Origin: Ochotona curzoniae
Lineage: Eukaryota > Chordata > Mammalia > Lagomorpha > Ochotonidae
Assembly (NCBI RefSeq): GCF_017591425.1
Contig: NW_024467120.1
Coordinates: 4,464,001-4,528,000 of the forward strand
Direction: 5' to 3'
Length of the DNA: 64,000 nt
The position numbers were made by a program, and so were the translations under genes. Each line of letters starts with the position of its first letter. Positions within the stretch are counted from its first letter, which is position 1. Below the pieces are notes generated by a model that searched no databases, had not been told where the DNA came from, and worked only from the letters and a program-made list of their open reading frames with translations. This document shows, piece after piece, positions 47,901 through 58,400 of the stretch.

Positions 47901-48542
47901 CTCCCACAGAATCTAACCCCAGACCTGGTTCTCTCACGTGCTGGTTAGTGTCATGGCCCTGCCTAATGTGACAGATCCCCTGTTATGACATTCAGCCAGG
48001 TACTGGGATCTAACCTTGCTAGACAGGCCCCCAGTCCTAGCTTTTGCATGGACTGGCATGTGGTGGTCAGCAATGTTCCATGCTAACAAGCTCAACTCAG
48101 TATTCCCCTGAAGGCTGGTGCATGACTCTAACCCATACAGATCTTCTAGTCTCTCCCCTCCAAACCACCAGGTCTCAGTCAATTATCTGCAAAGACAGTG
48201 GCCCTGTCATTGGGTGTCCCTCAGGATTCATTCCTCACCTACACATACAGTGACCATATCCATGGATGTCCCTAGGCAGTAATTCCAGACCCCCAGGACC
48301 CCAGAGCTCATTGCCAGGCGGCCAGCAGGTGAAGCTGGGCACCGCTGGGGCTCTGGCAGCCTGCAGGCTTAGGATTTGCCCACCTCCTGGCAGCCTTGGA
48401 TGGGGAGCTAGGACCCTCAGCAGGAAGCCTGGCCTGGCGCAGATTCCCCCAGCCACACCCATGTTGCTGAGAGATCCAGACGTCTGCACCTCTGCCCAGA
48501 CTTACCTAAACTCTGCCCACCAACATGGCAGCAGTGGGCAGA
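44936..48542 (-). mobile_element. VNTR composite retroposon (copy B), 3.6 kb, non-coding
   Basis: On the minus strand this reads as follows. There is a 5' hairpin end at 48512-48542 and a GC-rich leader at about 48200-48510. Next come about 40 units of a roughly 60-bp tandem repeat (45690-48190), a single-copy module shared with 33541-34015, and an A-rich 3' end (ACAAAAACAAAAAC) at 44936. An exact 15-bp direct repeat flanks it. Target duplication plus an A-rich end is the signature of L1-type target-primed insertion, and the VNTR-in-the-middle plan recalls primate SVA and LAVA. I see no reverse-transcriptase, gag or other protein; open frames across the array are repeat translations. The lagomorph L1 3' end at 56 kb is different sequence. 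I cannot name the family; it could be a known lagomorph repeat or an L1 5' region with internal loss. Confidence 0.72.
45690..48190 (-). repeat. Degenerate about 60-bp VNTR array, about 40 units
   Basis: A phrase like CATGCCAGTGGGTGCTGCAGCC, followed by AGCCCAGCCC-type sequence, recurs every 56-62 bases. Positions of the CCAGTGG-like core include 45699, 45759, 45837, 45896, 45956 and 46014. Units are diverged from one another, so the array is not newly amplified. Long proline-rich frames on the + strand arise from it. Confidence 0.85.
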
Positions 48543-48557
48543 TTGGCTCCTGTTTTT
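48543..48557. repeat. Target-site duplication, right copy (15 bp)
   Basis: TTGGCTCCTGTTTTT, identical to 44921-44935, starting at the base after the 5' hairpin of the composite element. Confidence 0.85.
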
Positions 48558-48654
48558 TTCTTCATCCCTGACACAACTCATCTCCAAGTCCCGAGGATGC
48601 TCTGACTATGAGAAACTATGGAAACCTTTCCTCTATCCTGTTGATTTTTATTTC

Positions 48655-48862
48655 CAAAAGAAAGGGATAAAGTAAGCGGAAAGACAAGTAGGAATAAAGG
48701 CAGTGAAGGAGAAAGATAGGGAGGGAGGCTGGGAGGGAAGAGGTTAAGAAAGAAGGAATAAAGAAAGGAAAGAAAGGCAAGGAGGAAGGAGGGAGAAAAG
48801 AATGGAGGAAAGAAGGGAGGAGGGGAAGAAGGAGAGGAGGGGAAGGAGAGGGAGAGAAAACC
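48655..48862. repeat. Homopurine (GGAAGG/AAAG)n tract
   Basis: About 200 bases almost wholly A and G on the + strand, for example GGAAGGAGGGAGAAAAGAATGG. Such tracts can form triplex DNA. Confidence 0.9.
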
Positions 48863-49497
48863 TCACTTGATTTTCTATTTTTTAATGTAAGGATGTGGCA
48901 ATCTTGCTTTATTTGAAGCTGTGAAATAAGAATTTAAGAAGGAAAACTTCCATTGTTGCTAACACTATGGTGTGGCCTCTCGTGAGCTGTCTCTGTGTCA
49001 AGGCTCTCCGCCCAGCCTCTCCTCCTCAGCAGCAGGAAGCGGAACCAGTCTGGAATCCCACCATTGTTTCCTTTCGCCTGTGCTATCAATTCCAGACTGC
49101 CGATTCAACAGATGGCTCCAGCAGCTGAGTCATTACCCCGACAGCCCGAGTTCCTGAGCCCATGGACTCTCCTGTCCATGTGCCTCTGCTCACACAAAGG
49201 CGTGTGCGTCCTTCTCCTAGCCTATCTGGTGGTCATTGTCATTATAGTCCATGTGCCGTCAGGTCATTAGCTGTGCTTGGAAACACTGAGGCAGCTTTCT
49301 CCAGGAGCACAAGGTCTCCTGAGGAGGAAAGATAAAGTCAAACATTGTACATGGTGTAAGTGTTGAGCTGGTGGGGGCCCCAGGATTGGAAGGATTAAAA
49401 AAGAGGTCACAGGGAAGGGGCTCTTGAACTTGGTCTTGCAAGATAAATAGGATTCATGGCTTTGAAATTGTGCCTCACAAATAGAAGATTGAAGCGT

Positions 49498-49832
49498 GGG
49501 CCCAGCACGGTAGCCTAATGGCTAAAGTCCTCACCTTGCATGCGCCGGGATCCCATATGGGCACCGGTTCTAATCCCGGTGGCCCTGCTTACCATCCAGC
49601 TCCCTGCTTGTGGCCTGGAAAAGGACGGCCCAAAGCCTTGGGACCCTGCACCTGCATGGGAGACCCTGCACCTGCATGGGAGACCCAGAAAAGCTCCTGG
49701 CTCCTGGCTTCGGATTGGCTGAGCTACAGCCATTTCAGCTGCTTGGGAAGTGAATCGTCGGATAGGAGATCTTCTTCTCTGTCTCTCCTCCTCTCTGTAT
49801 ATCTGACTTTCCAATAAAAAAAAAAAAAATGG
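49498..49832 (+). mobile_element. CSINE, young, with a 20-bp internal duplication
   Basis: A textbook copy. Head GGGCCCAGCACGGTAGCCTAATG with A-box, B-box-like GGTTCTAATCC, GGGAAGTGAATCGTCGGATAG and tail CCAATAAAAAAAAAAAAATGG. The block ACCCTGCACCTGCATGGG is duplicated in tandem (49641-49660 and 49661-49680). Confidence 0.96.
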
Positions 49833-50461
49833 AGGTGTGTCTTCGCTCTGACAACTGGATGCAGTCCCCACCTCATCCGTCAGAATGACAAATTACCTTG
49901 CAATTCAACTGCAGATTGTTGGCTTTTTATGTTTTAATATAATATAATATATAAACCCTGAGTTTTTTGTTTGTTTGTTTGCTTGCTTGTTTTAAGCAAG
50001 TTTAGGCTGTTTACATTTATGTTTTTGATACATTATTTGCCCTTAAACCCAAGTGAACATAACTTGATTGTAGCCATTTCTAGCTAGCTCTTTCCCCTCA
50101 GTGGTTTCTGAGGTGGCTGTTAAACTATTTATCTGTTTCTGAGTGAGGCTGAAAGATAACCTTAAGTGGTCTCGTGTTAACATTTTAGCATCAGTGCACT
50201 TCAGGAAAACCATCTTCATGACTTCGATATATATTTCTGTTAGCTAAACATTGATTCCTTTCTAGAAAGCCCAAAGCAATCTTTTGTTCCTCTTCTGCCC
50301 TTCATTTTTTGAAGTTATTATCTGAGATCCTTTTGACTAATTTTGTTGCTAATTTGTCAACTATTTTGTTACATTAATCCCTACTTACTGCTGTAATCCA
50401 TTTGTTTCTCCAGATGTCCTTAGATCAGTCTAGCTTTATAGTGATACAATGAATGTCTTTT

Positions 50462-50750
50462 TTTCAAAAAGGGGCTTATTTTATTTATTTGAAAGGCAGA
50501 GTTACAAAGAGAGAGAAAGAGAGAAAATAACAAAGATCCTTCATCTGCTAGTTCACTCCCTGAATGGCATGCCATGGCTAGTGCTGGGCCAGGCCAAAGC
50601 CATCCAGGTCTCCCTGTGGGTGGCAGGGGCCCAAGCGTTTGGACCGTCTTGCGCCACTTTCTCAAGCAGATGAGCACGGAGCTGAGTCAGAAGTGGAACA
50701 GCTGGGACTCCAACTGGCCATGATACCAGTGTCACAAGCCGCAGCCCCAA
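50462..50750 (-). mobile_element. CSINE, older
   Basis: Antisense: GGCTTATTTTATTTATTTGA, ATCTGCTAGTTCACTCCC, GCTAGTGCTGGGCCAGGCC, GGAGCTGAGTCAGAAGTGG. The head is truncated near 50750. Confidence 0.87.
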
Positions 50751-50804
50751 GTCTTGTGGTCCATTGTTTGTCCTCTTATGATCTCCTTCCTCTTTCTTTT
50801 CTTT

Positions 50805-51093
50805 CTTTTTTTTTTTTTTTTTATTTTTTGTAAGGCAAGAAGGGAGAGGCAGAGATCTCCCATTTGCTCTTTCATCCCCCAAATACTTGTTAAAGTTAGG
50901 GCTGCAAGAGTCCAAAGTCAGAGGCCAGGAACTCAATCCAGATCCCTGATGTTAGTGGCAAGACCTCAGCTGCCTTCACCCTAACCGCTTCCAGAGTGCG
51001 ATTGGTAGGAAGCTGAAATGGAGAACAGAGCCGGGATGAAACCCAGACCCTCTGATATGGTACCCCAAGTGGTGTTACAGCTGCCCCACCCAC
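50805..51093 (-). mobile_element. Old CSINE
   Basis: Antisense: a T-rich tail, AAGAAGGGAGAGGCAGAG, CAGAGGCCAGGAACTCAATCC, GGTAGGAAGCTGAAATGG and the head GGTGTTACAGCTGCCCC. Confidence 0.8.
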
Positions 51094-51353
51094 TTCCACT
51101 CCTGTTTGGACTTGCACTTGGCCAGTTCTTTAAACCTCAGGTAGTCTCCTCTGGCCTCAAAGAGCCAAGTGTCCCTGGCTAAGCTGGTTTGTTTGTTTGT
51201 TTGTTTCTTTCTTTCTTTTTTTTTTTTTTTTTTTTGGCTTTGTCAGAGATTCTCTACCTGGCCTTTCCTGGCCTTTTCTCCTCCAATGCCCATGGAGAAA
51301 AATCTAAGAAAAGTATTACTGTTGCATCAACTTTTCCATCTACAAATCTATTT

Positions 51354-51673
51354 TTTTTTAAGATTTATTTTTATTTTTATTGGAAAGGCAGATATACAGA
51401 GAGGAGAGACAGAGAGGAAAATCTTCCATCCTATGATTCACTCCCCAAGTGAGTGCAACGGCCGATGCTATGCCGATCCGAAGCCAGGAGCCTCTTCCGG
51501 ATCGCCCACGCGGGTGCAGGGTCCCAAAGCTTTGGGCCGTCCTTGACTGCTTTCCCAGGCCACAGGCAGGGAGCTGGATGGGAAGTGGGGCCACCAGGAC
51601 TAGAACCGGCACCCAAATGGGATCCCGGGCGTGCAAGGTGAGAACTTTAACCACTGTGCCATCGTGCCGGGCC
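51354..51673 (-). mobile_element. CSINE, full length, young
   Basis: Near-consensus antisense copy from AAGATTTATTTTTATTTTTATT to GCCATCGTGCCGGGCC. A perfect 14-bp duplication CTACAAATCTATTT lies at 51340-51353 and 51674-51687. It is more than 85 percent like the copy at 4760 by eye. Confidence 0.96.
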
Positions 51674-51687
51674 CTACAAATCTATTT

Positions 51688-51945
51688 GTTTACTGACTAT
51701 TTATTTACTTGTTGGAAGAATGAGAGAGTCTTCCCTCCTCCAAATGCCCACAAGAGTCAGAGCTGGACCAGATCTAAAGCAGGGACCAAAAACCCAGTGT
51801 GGGTCTCCCAGGGAAGTGGCTCAGGCCTGCTGCCTCCCACACGGTGCATTAGCAGGACACTGGAGTCTGAAACAAACTGACTCGGGCCCGCTGATGCAGA
51901 CACCCTAGGCAGCATTTTCATCACTACATCAAATGCCTGCCCCGA
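51688..51945 (-). mobile_element. Old CSINE abutting a young one
   Basis: Antisense early copy: ACTATTTATTTACTTGTTGG, AGTCTTCCCTCCTCCAAATG, TCAGAGCTGGACCAGATC, ATTAGCAGGACACTGGAGTC. The young SINE at 51354 landed at its A-rich tail. Confidence 0.8.
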
Positions 51946-52189
51946 ACATCCTAGCTTGGAAGCTTTGCCTTTGTCCGTTTTTAAGAATGAGTGACAGGCA
52001 TATGGAGGGAAGTCACCCACTCCCGAGTGGGTTTCTCTGCAGTTTCATGAACGCAGATGTCGATGGCAAAATTCTCCTTACTTTGGGTGACTGTTCTGTT
52101 CTCTGTTCCTGACACTGGGCCCATCACAGACCCTTCCTGCCTCCGTTGGACTGTTTGTCCTTCAGAACTTGAGTGTCCTCCTCTGACAC

Positions 52190-52930
52190 TGCATATTTTC
52201 GTCTTCTGGGGCGACTGTAACACAGGGCCCCCAAGCATGTGCCTCACACCACACAGCTGTGTGATCGCCCAGTTCTGGAGGCTGGAATTAATTGGAGATC
52301 AAGGTGTGAGCTCTGAGAGCTCAAGGAAGAGCCTGACCCAGGCCCCCTCTGCTGCCTTCTGGTAGTTCTCTGTCTGGTGTCCTTGGCTTCCTGATCACAT
52401 GGTGCTGCCCCGGGCATGTGACTCTGTCCACATGTCCCCTGTGTCAAAACACCAGCTACTAGAGTCTGTGTATGCTGCTTTTGCAGAGTGTATAGAAAAG
52501 ATGGGATCGGTAATGATGAATGGTAGTTTCTTTCCCACCATCGTGGAGCTGGAAAGTCAGGTTGTGGGACTGGCATCCGACAAGAGCCTTCTTACTGCAT
52601 CATCACATGATGGAAGGCATCATGTGGGCAGAAGTGGGGTCAGAGGGTGCCAGCTGCATCCACCTGCGCCTACAGCCATGACCTTTACCAACTCATGGCC
52701 TCATTGTGTCATTGTGTCATTGTCAGCCCGAGATAAGGAAGGGGACAGGCATTCAAATACAGCCTTAGTCACAGGGGACCCACCCTACTCATCTTCACTT
52801 AATCTCTGTCACCCCTCTTTCCAGATACGGTCACATGCTGAGACACGTGGGGTAAGAACTTCAACCTCAGGATCTGGGGATATGGGACACAATTCTCCTA
52901 ATGCTAGGTCTTCTAGCATCATTCCCTGGA
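52190..52930. mobile_element. Ancient repeat relic, probably MaLR-type LTR mosaic
   Basis: CAGTTCTGGAGGCTGGAATTA, GAGATCAAGGTGTGAGC, TTCTTACTGCATCATCACATGATG and GATACGGTCACATGCTGAGAC with AACTTCAACCTCAGGATC follow the order of widespread mammalian LTR repeats (AGTTCTGGAGGCTGG... CACATTCTGAGG... GACTTCAACATATG). Family uncertain. Confidence 0.5.
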
Positions 52931-55449
52931 TCATGCAGCCGTAATTGGGACCGGTTGTTCTCGTCAGACTGCACGTGTTCCTCCGCAGTCGTAACTGCTT
53001 TTGTTCTTTCTCTCTGGCATCTTTGTCACATTCAGACCTGCTCAGGTGACCTGTCCCGGTGCCATCTGTCATTCGTTTTGAAGTTGCAACAGTTTCATCG
53101 GACTCTTCATTGTGGAATCTACTTGTTAGATTTATTCATTGTGCATGGAGCTCCTCAGATTGTGTCTGTGGGGTCTCGTGGTAGGGATGATTTTACAGGG
53201 GTAATGAGTATAAAGAGGCATTGCCATCCGTGGGCTTCTGTTCTCCAGAGTCCATGGCCCCCCGCACCTTCCTTTGCCCTCCCTTGTTTCTATGGACAAG
53301 CTTATGAAAATCTCTGTGACTCCCTGAGATGTCCTATACGCACACAGAACACACTTGAAGGTGAAGGAGAGACACCTGCTCGTGTGTACTTGGCTGTGCT
53401 CCAGGGGGAGTGAGAGCAGCGCCGCTCTACAGAGTACAGACCAGGTGCGGACAAAGGCGACAGGTGGGCTGGGACTCAGGATTACGGTAAGATAGCGCTG
53501 GGCTTAAGCCCCACAGCAAGAACCAAGCAAGTCCCTGATGGGAAGATATGAAAGCACAGATGGGTTCAAGCCCTGCCTGGAGCCTGAGGCCATGAAGAGG
53601 CAGTCTTCTCCCATGCCCAGTACCCGACACAGAGCCCTTAGGAAGGCTTACCACGTTGGCACTTCAGAAACATGCTCCTTAGCATTGCTGTCAGTATTGT
53701 TTTCACGCCACCATGAGGAGTAGCCACCAGCTCATTGTCCAGTGATAAATGGCTCGTGCTGGTTAACCATTCATTGTCAAGGGCATCCTGACACAACCAG
53801 AAGACCTAGAGCGTGGCCCCCTGGTTTCTCTCCTGGGGACTTCTCTCTGTCTTCTGGTTGCTCTTAACTGATAGTTGTGGAAGCCAGGCTGGGGGAGGGT
53901 GCCTCCCAGAGACACAAGAAGGTTCCCAAACTAATGTGCTCAGTTGGCCTGCTCGCCTGAACCGTTTTCACAGAGCAATCCTGGGGACCGCGAGCTCCTT
54001 TTGTTCGCTTTCCTGAGGGCTTCTGCAATATCAGGGATGTCAATGGACAAGGAAAGGAAGAACAGCATTGTGGCTCTTGCAGTCTCACAAGCCTGCTTCT
54101 GTGTATTTGACATCTGGGTGGGGCCCCTCTCCCAGGCAAGGCCTTGCCCACCAGCTTCCATGTAATGAATTGTAGGAAGCCACAGCCTGGTTCGAATGAC
54201 ACAGGGCTGCCTCTGTCAGACACTCGCTGTGCATCTGGTGGCATCGCCAGGGGTAACGTGATATGGTTTACAATTTTAATCTCAACAACAAAAAAAATAC
54301 ATCTGTCAGGCTTATTTCAACTCACAGGATAAATCTCCTATTTCATAGCCAGTTTGTAAACACCACACTTTTCATCTCTAACGCGTTTCCTGGGTGACTT
54401 ACAAATTGAAGAAAAAAAAAAAAAAAGTCACATTGAACAACATAAGGGGTAAGCCTGAGTGCTTTGTCAGTCCATTTTGTGGCCAGCCGCACTCATACGG
54501 AACTTAGTCCAAGCAGGTAATTATCCTTGGCTGACCAGGAAAGCTGGTGGTGGCAGGTTTGTCTTGGGGGGGTTGAGGGGGAAGCAAAAGAGAAAATTGT
54601 TTGGACAGCACTCAGCAGCTGCCCAGAAACACCTGGGGCCATTTCTGCAACAGGTGGAACACTTGTGCCCTTCATTGTCTTGGGTTCTGCGTCCCCTCAT
54701 TCTCCGCGTGCAAACTGCTTTTAAACAAAGATGGTCCTCTTTCACTGTCTTTGAAGATCATTCATTGTTGGGATAATGTACACCTTCCCTGAAATGATCC
54801 TAAGATGTAAGATTCAAACACTACCGCTGGATGTCTGTACTCCGAGGTGAGAGCCCTGGAGAAAGCAGAATGGCAAATGCAAACAGGAAAACAAGTCAAG
54901 TCCCAATCGTGAGTACATCTGTTTGCAGTCCCCGTGGGTGCAGCCCATGTACGGGGTGGCATTTATGAGAGAGATTTGAATTCGAGAGTCTCCAACTTTT
55001 CTTCTTACCTCGTAGTGACTTCTCACAAGTTCACACTGGAGCACTTGACTGGTAATGCTGTGTTCCATGTACAGGTCAAGAGATCAGAGCTCCCAGAAGT
55101 TCAATTCCAGAACCCTCCAGGCACCTGCAGTGGTCAGCGAGGCACTCTCCTTCCCAGGGTGCAAGCCGCTGATGGCTAGTGCCACCCAAACAGCTATGAT
55201 GAGGAGAGTGATGCCCCAGGCTAAGATAACAGAAGAGCTAGATCCAAGAGGAACTTGCAGGGCTAGCTCTAGGAAAACTGTGGGAGTGGTTACTTTAGAC
55301 TTCATCCTCTCTCAGCGGTGAACAGCACCTTGTCCACCTGGATGGGAAAGCCTACCTCCCACCAACTCACCCTACTTGCTCATCAGCCCCTTTATCCACA
55401 CTAGCCTGATTTCTTCCAATTCTGGGGAGGTGTTAGTTGATGAAGTCAC

Positions 55450-55745
55450 AGTTGGGACGGCCTAGTTGCTATGACCTTGTGTGGGACCCCGCATCACATA
55501 TTGGAGCACCTGAGTTTGATTCCTGGCCCCTTTCCCAGTTCCAACTTGCTATAATGAGGAGTCTGGGAGGCCACAGCTGACAGCTCAGGAAGTCAGGTCC
55601 TTGCTACTCACATGGGAGACCTGGATTGAGTACCCTGCTCCTGGCTTCAGCTTGGGTGTTTATGGGAATTCCAGGGAGGAACTGGGAGATGAGTGTTGTC
55701 TCTGTTCCTTTATGCCTCTCAAATGAAATAAGTAAATAACATAAA
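55450..55745 (+). mobile_element. Old CSINE
   Basis: GTTGGGACGGCCTAGTTGC, CACATTGGAGC-like CACATATTGGAGCACCTGAG, CTCACATGGGAGACCTGGATT and the tail TCTCAAATGAAATAAGTAAAT. Confidence 0.86.
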
Positions 55746-55859
55746 GTCACACTTTGCAAAAGCAATATGTATTTTGAAAGAAAACTCTAGAATAGATAGA
55801 CAGAGAACAACAAGGAAAGCTTAGAACCACACAGGAAATGGTCAGCGTGGACTCACACA

Positions 55860-56545
55860 TTCCTTACTAGGTAGGACACAAAGATTAGTTACTCCTCACT
55901 AAGGTATTAAAGATTTCTCTGCACACCTCTCCTAAAACTGTTCTGTTCCTCAATTGTTGACATATGCCTTGTTAGAGTTATAAGCCAGTTTAGACTATCC
56001 TAAAATCTGCCAAGTTCAGCAAAATTATGCTTCAACAATATAAACTGCTAAATACTAAAATGAAAATAGACACGAAACAGCTGAATAGTAATCTATAGCC
56101 ATTTTAAGGTGTATAGTAGCCAGTTGTGTATAAACTAAAATTGAAATGTCAATGAAACAGTCACAGGATGTGGTTAAGAACTTGCATTTTTTAACATGTT
56201 GGTCACTCAATACCATGTCAGTTAACTCCATGATGTTGTAAATTGTTGTTGATGTCATGTTGTGGCTTTTCATTGGAGGGGATGATATTCTGCCAGGTCT
56301 ACTTTCAGACCAGAGATGGTCTCCCCAAGAAACTGTTGAATTTACCTGGACAATAAGATGCTGGACTCTATGCTTAGTATACACTTGCAATGAAAGAATC
56401 TTGACTGAATTTGAAATGTAATACTGCAACAAGGTGGAGGAATCCACCATGGGGGGAGAGTAAGGGGAGGGGTTGGGGGAATCTCAGAGCATATGAAACT
56501 GTGTCACATAATGCAATGTAATTAATTTTAAAATTTTTTTAAAAG
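55860..56545 (+). mobile_element. L1 3' UTR, 5'-truncated lagomorph L1
   Basis: ATACCATGTCAGTTAACTCCA, CAGACCAGAGATGGTCTCCCC, AAGATGCTGGACTCTATGC, GGAGGAATCCACCATGGGGG and CATAATGCAATGTAATTAA match the lagomorph L1 3' UTR and its A-rich end. The same tail appears antisense at 16630 and 29022. No ORF2 sequence remains; the left edge is uncertain. Confidence 0.85.
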
Positions 56546-56569
56546 AAAGGAAACTCTAAATACTAACCA

Positions 56570-56890
56570 GGGAGAGGCCTGCATAGTGGCATACTGGGCT
56601 AATCTCCACTTGTGGTGCTGGCATCTCATATGGACACTGGTTCAAGTCCCAGCTGCTCTACTTCTGATCCAGCTCCCTGTGAATGGCCTGGGAAAGGAGC
56701 AAGGGTGACTCAGGTCACTGTTCCCATGCAGGAGATCCTGGAGGAAACTCTTGGCTCCTGGCTTCAGACCAGCCCAGCTCTGGCTACAGCAGTCATTTGG
56801 GGAGTGAACCAGTGAATGGAAAATTTCTCTCTCTCTCTCAGCAATTCTGACTTTAAAGTAAAATAAGTCTTGTTAAAAATAAATAAAGTG
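56570..56890 (+). mobile_element. CSINE
   Basis: Head GAGGCCTGCATAGTGGCATAC, then GCTGGCATCTCATATGGACAC, CATTTGGGGAGTGAACCAGTG and the tail AAAAATAAATAAAGTG. Located directly after the L1 tail at 56545. Confidence 0.92.
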
Positions 56891-57491
56891 AACAGCAACC
56901 AGGCCTTCCCAGCATGCCTCTCTTTGTTCCCTGTTGCAGATGCCCTTCCCCTTGGTCATCAGGAAGCAGAAACTGATCAGGACCCTCTGGGGGAGCAGTC
57001 CTCAAACTCCAAATGTTTCCCACCATAGTAAACTCTCCTTCAACAATACCTGATATTTATACATAAATGTGTTCCAAAACCAATACAATAGAAAAATCTT
57101 ACCAAAAAATGGTAAGTGGCATTCATTATAATTTTGAACATTTCAAGTCAATTTAAATTGTAAGTTTTCGATATTTAAACCTGAGCAGATCATGAAAGAC
57201 TAGGAGTTTACCTTACAAATCAGTGTGAGTCATTAAAAGCTAGGGATCTGCTATGATTTTCCCCCTCTGAACCTCGTGTAGAAATTTGATGGCCATTGAT
57301 TGAGAGGTGGGAATCTTTAGGACTAAGAGATTAGGTCATTCAGAGAGGGAGAGTGATGCCTTTTGGAGGGGTTGGGTTTCTCTTTGGGAGAGTGGCCAGG
57401 TGTCTGTGGGTGCAGCTTTGTGCCTTCCACACTTGCCTGCCTGCCCTTCCACTTTTTACCATGTTGGGACATTGGAAAGCTCTCTCCAGAA

Positions 57492-57718
57492 GATCCCCAA
57501 CTCCTTTCTGGTTCACAATGACTGGGACTAAGCCAGAGCTGAAGCCACAAGCCCAGAACCCAAGCCCAGTCTCCCAGGCGAGTTTCAGGAGAACAATTAT
57601 CTGAGTCATCCTCACTGCCTCCTAGGAAGCCAGAATCAGGAACCAGAGCTAGGAACCAAACCCAGGTAACTCAGTGTGACTTGTAAGTGTCTCACTTGCT
57701 AGACGAAATGCTTGCTCT
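57492..57718 (-). mobile_element. Old CSINE
   Basis: Antisense fragments: TTCACAATGACTGGGACTAAGC, CCCAGTCTCCCAGGCGAG, GAAGCCAGAATCAGGAACC and GTGTCTCACTTGCTAGACG. Very diverged. Confidence 0.65.
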
Positions 57719-58069
57719 GGAACAATTAGCTTCATATTGTTTGTAAAGAACAATTCATGTTGCAAGCCAACGTGAACCTCAGAGGTAGTGTTAAGTCTTC
57801 CTGTACATCAATTTCCTCTGCTGAAATCTAGAGGGTGGTATTACTTCATTACGAAGTCATTAAGAGAGTCTGCATCCATCTCAGCGTCTGTGTTGTATGC
57901 CTGTTGTCTCATCAAACAGCAGTAACCTGTGTTAGCTCTGTTGTCACTGAAGTTCATATCCTTGGCCTTGAGACACTCTCTGGAGGCTTCAGGAGGAAGA
58001 AGATTCATGACCCGGGCCACCTGTTGTATCACATGTGTACTGTGAAGTATATGTTAACCATGGGCAGAG

Positions 58070-58400
58070 TTGGGTCTGGCACAACGGCTTGATTGGCTAA
58101 TCCTCCATCTTCAAGCACCAGGATCCCATATGGGTGTCAATTCATGTCCCGGCTGCTCCACTTCCCTTCTTTCTGCTTGTGGCCTGGGAGAGCAAAGAGG
58201 ATGTCTCAAAGCCTTGGTATCCTGCACATGGGAGACCCAGAGGAGGCTCCTGGCTTCAGATCATCTCAGGTATGTCCATTGTGGCCACTTGGGGAATGAA
58301 CCAGCAGATGAAAGCTCTCTCTCTCTGGGTCCCTTCCTTCTCTATATAGATCTGTCCTTCCAATAAAAATAAAATAAATCTTTTAAAAAGAAAAAAAAAG
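58070..58400 (+). mobile_element. CSINE
   Basis: Head TTGGGTCTGGCACAACGGCTTG, then CAGGATCCCATATGGGTGTC, GGGGAATGAACCAGCAGATG and the tail CCAATAAAAATAAAATAAATC. Confidence 0.93.

Noticed and set aside
45690..48190. CRISPR-like or satellite array
   Set aside because: Units are diverged with no constant repeat/unique spacer pattern, and the genome is mammalian; the target duplication shows it is part of a retroposed element.
49498..49580. tRNA gene suggested by A-box and B-box-like words
   Set aside because: These belong to the tRNA-derived head of a CSINE; no cloverleaf with an anticodon stem can be read.
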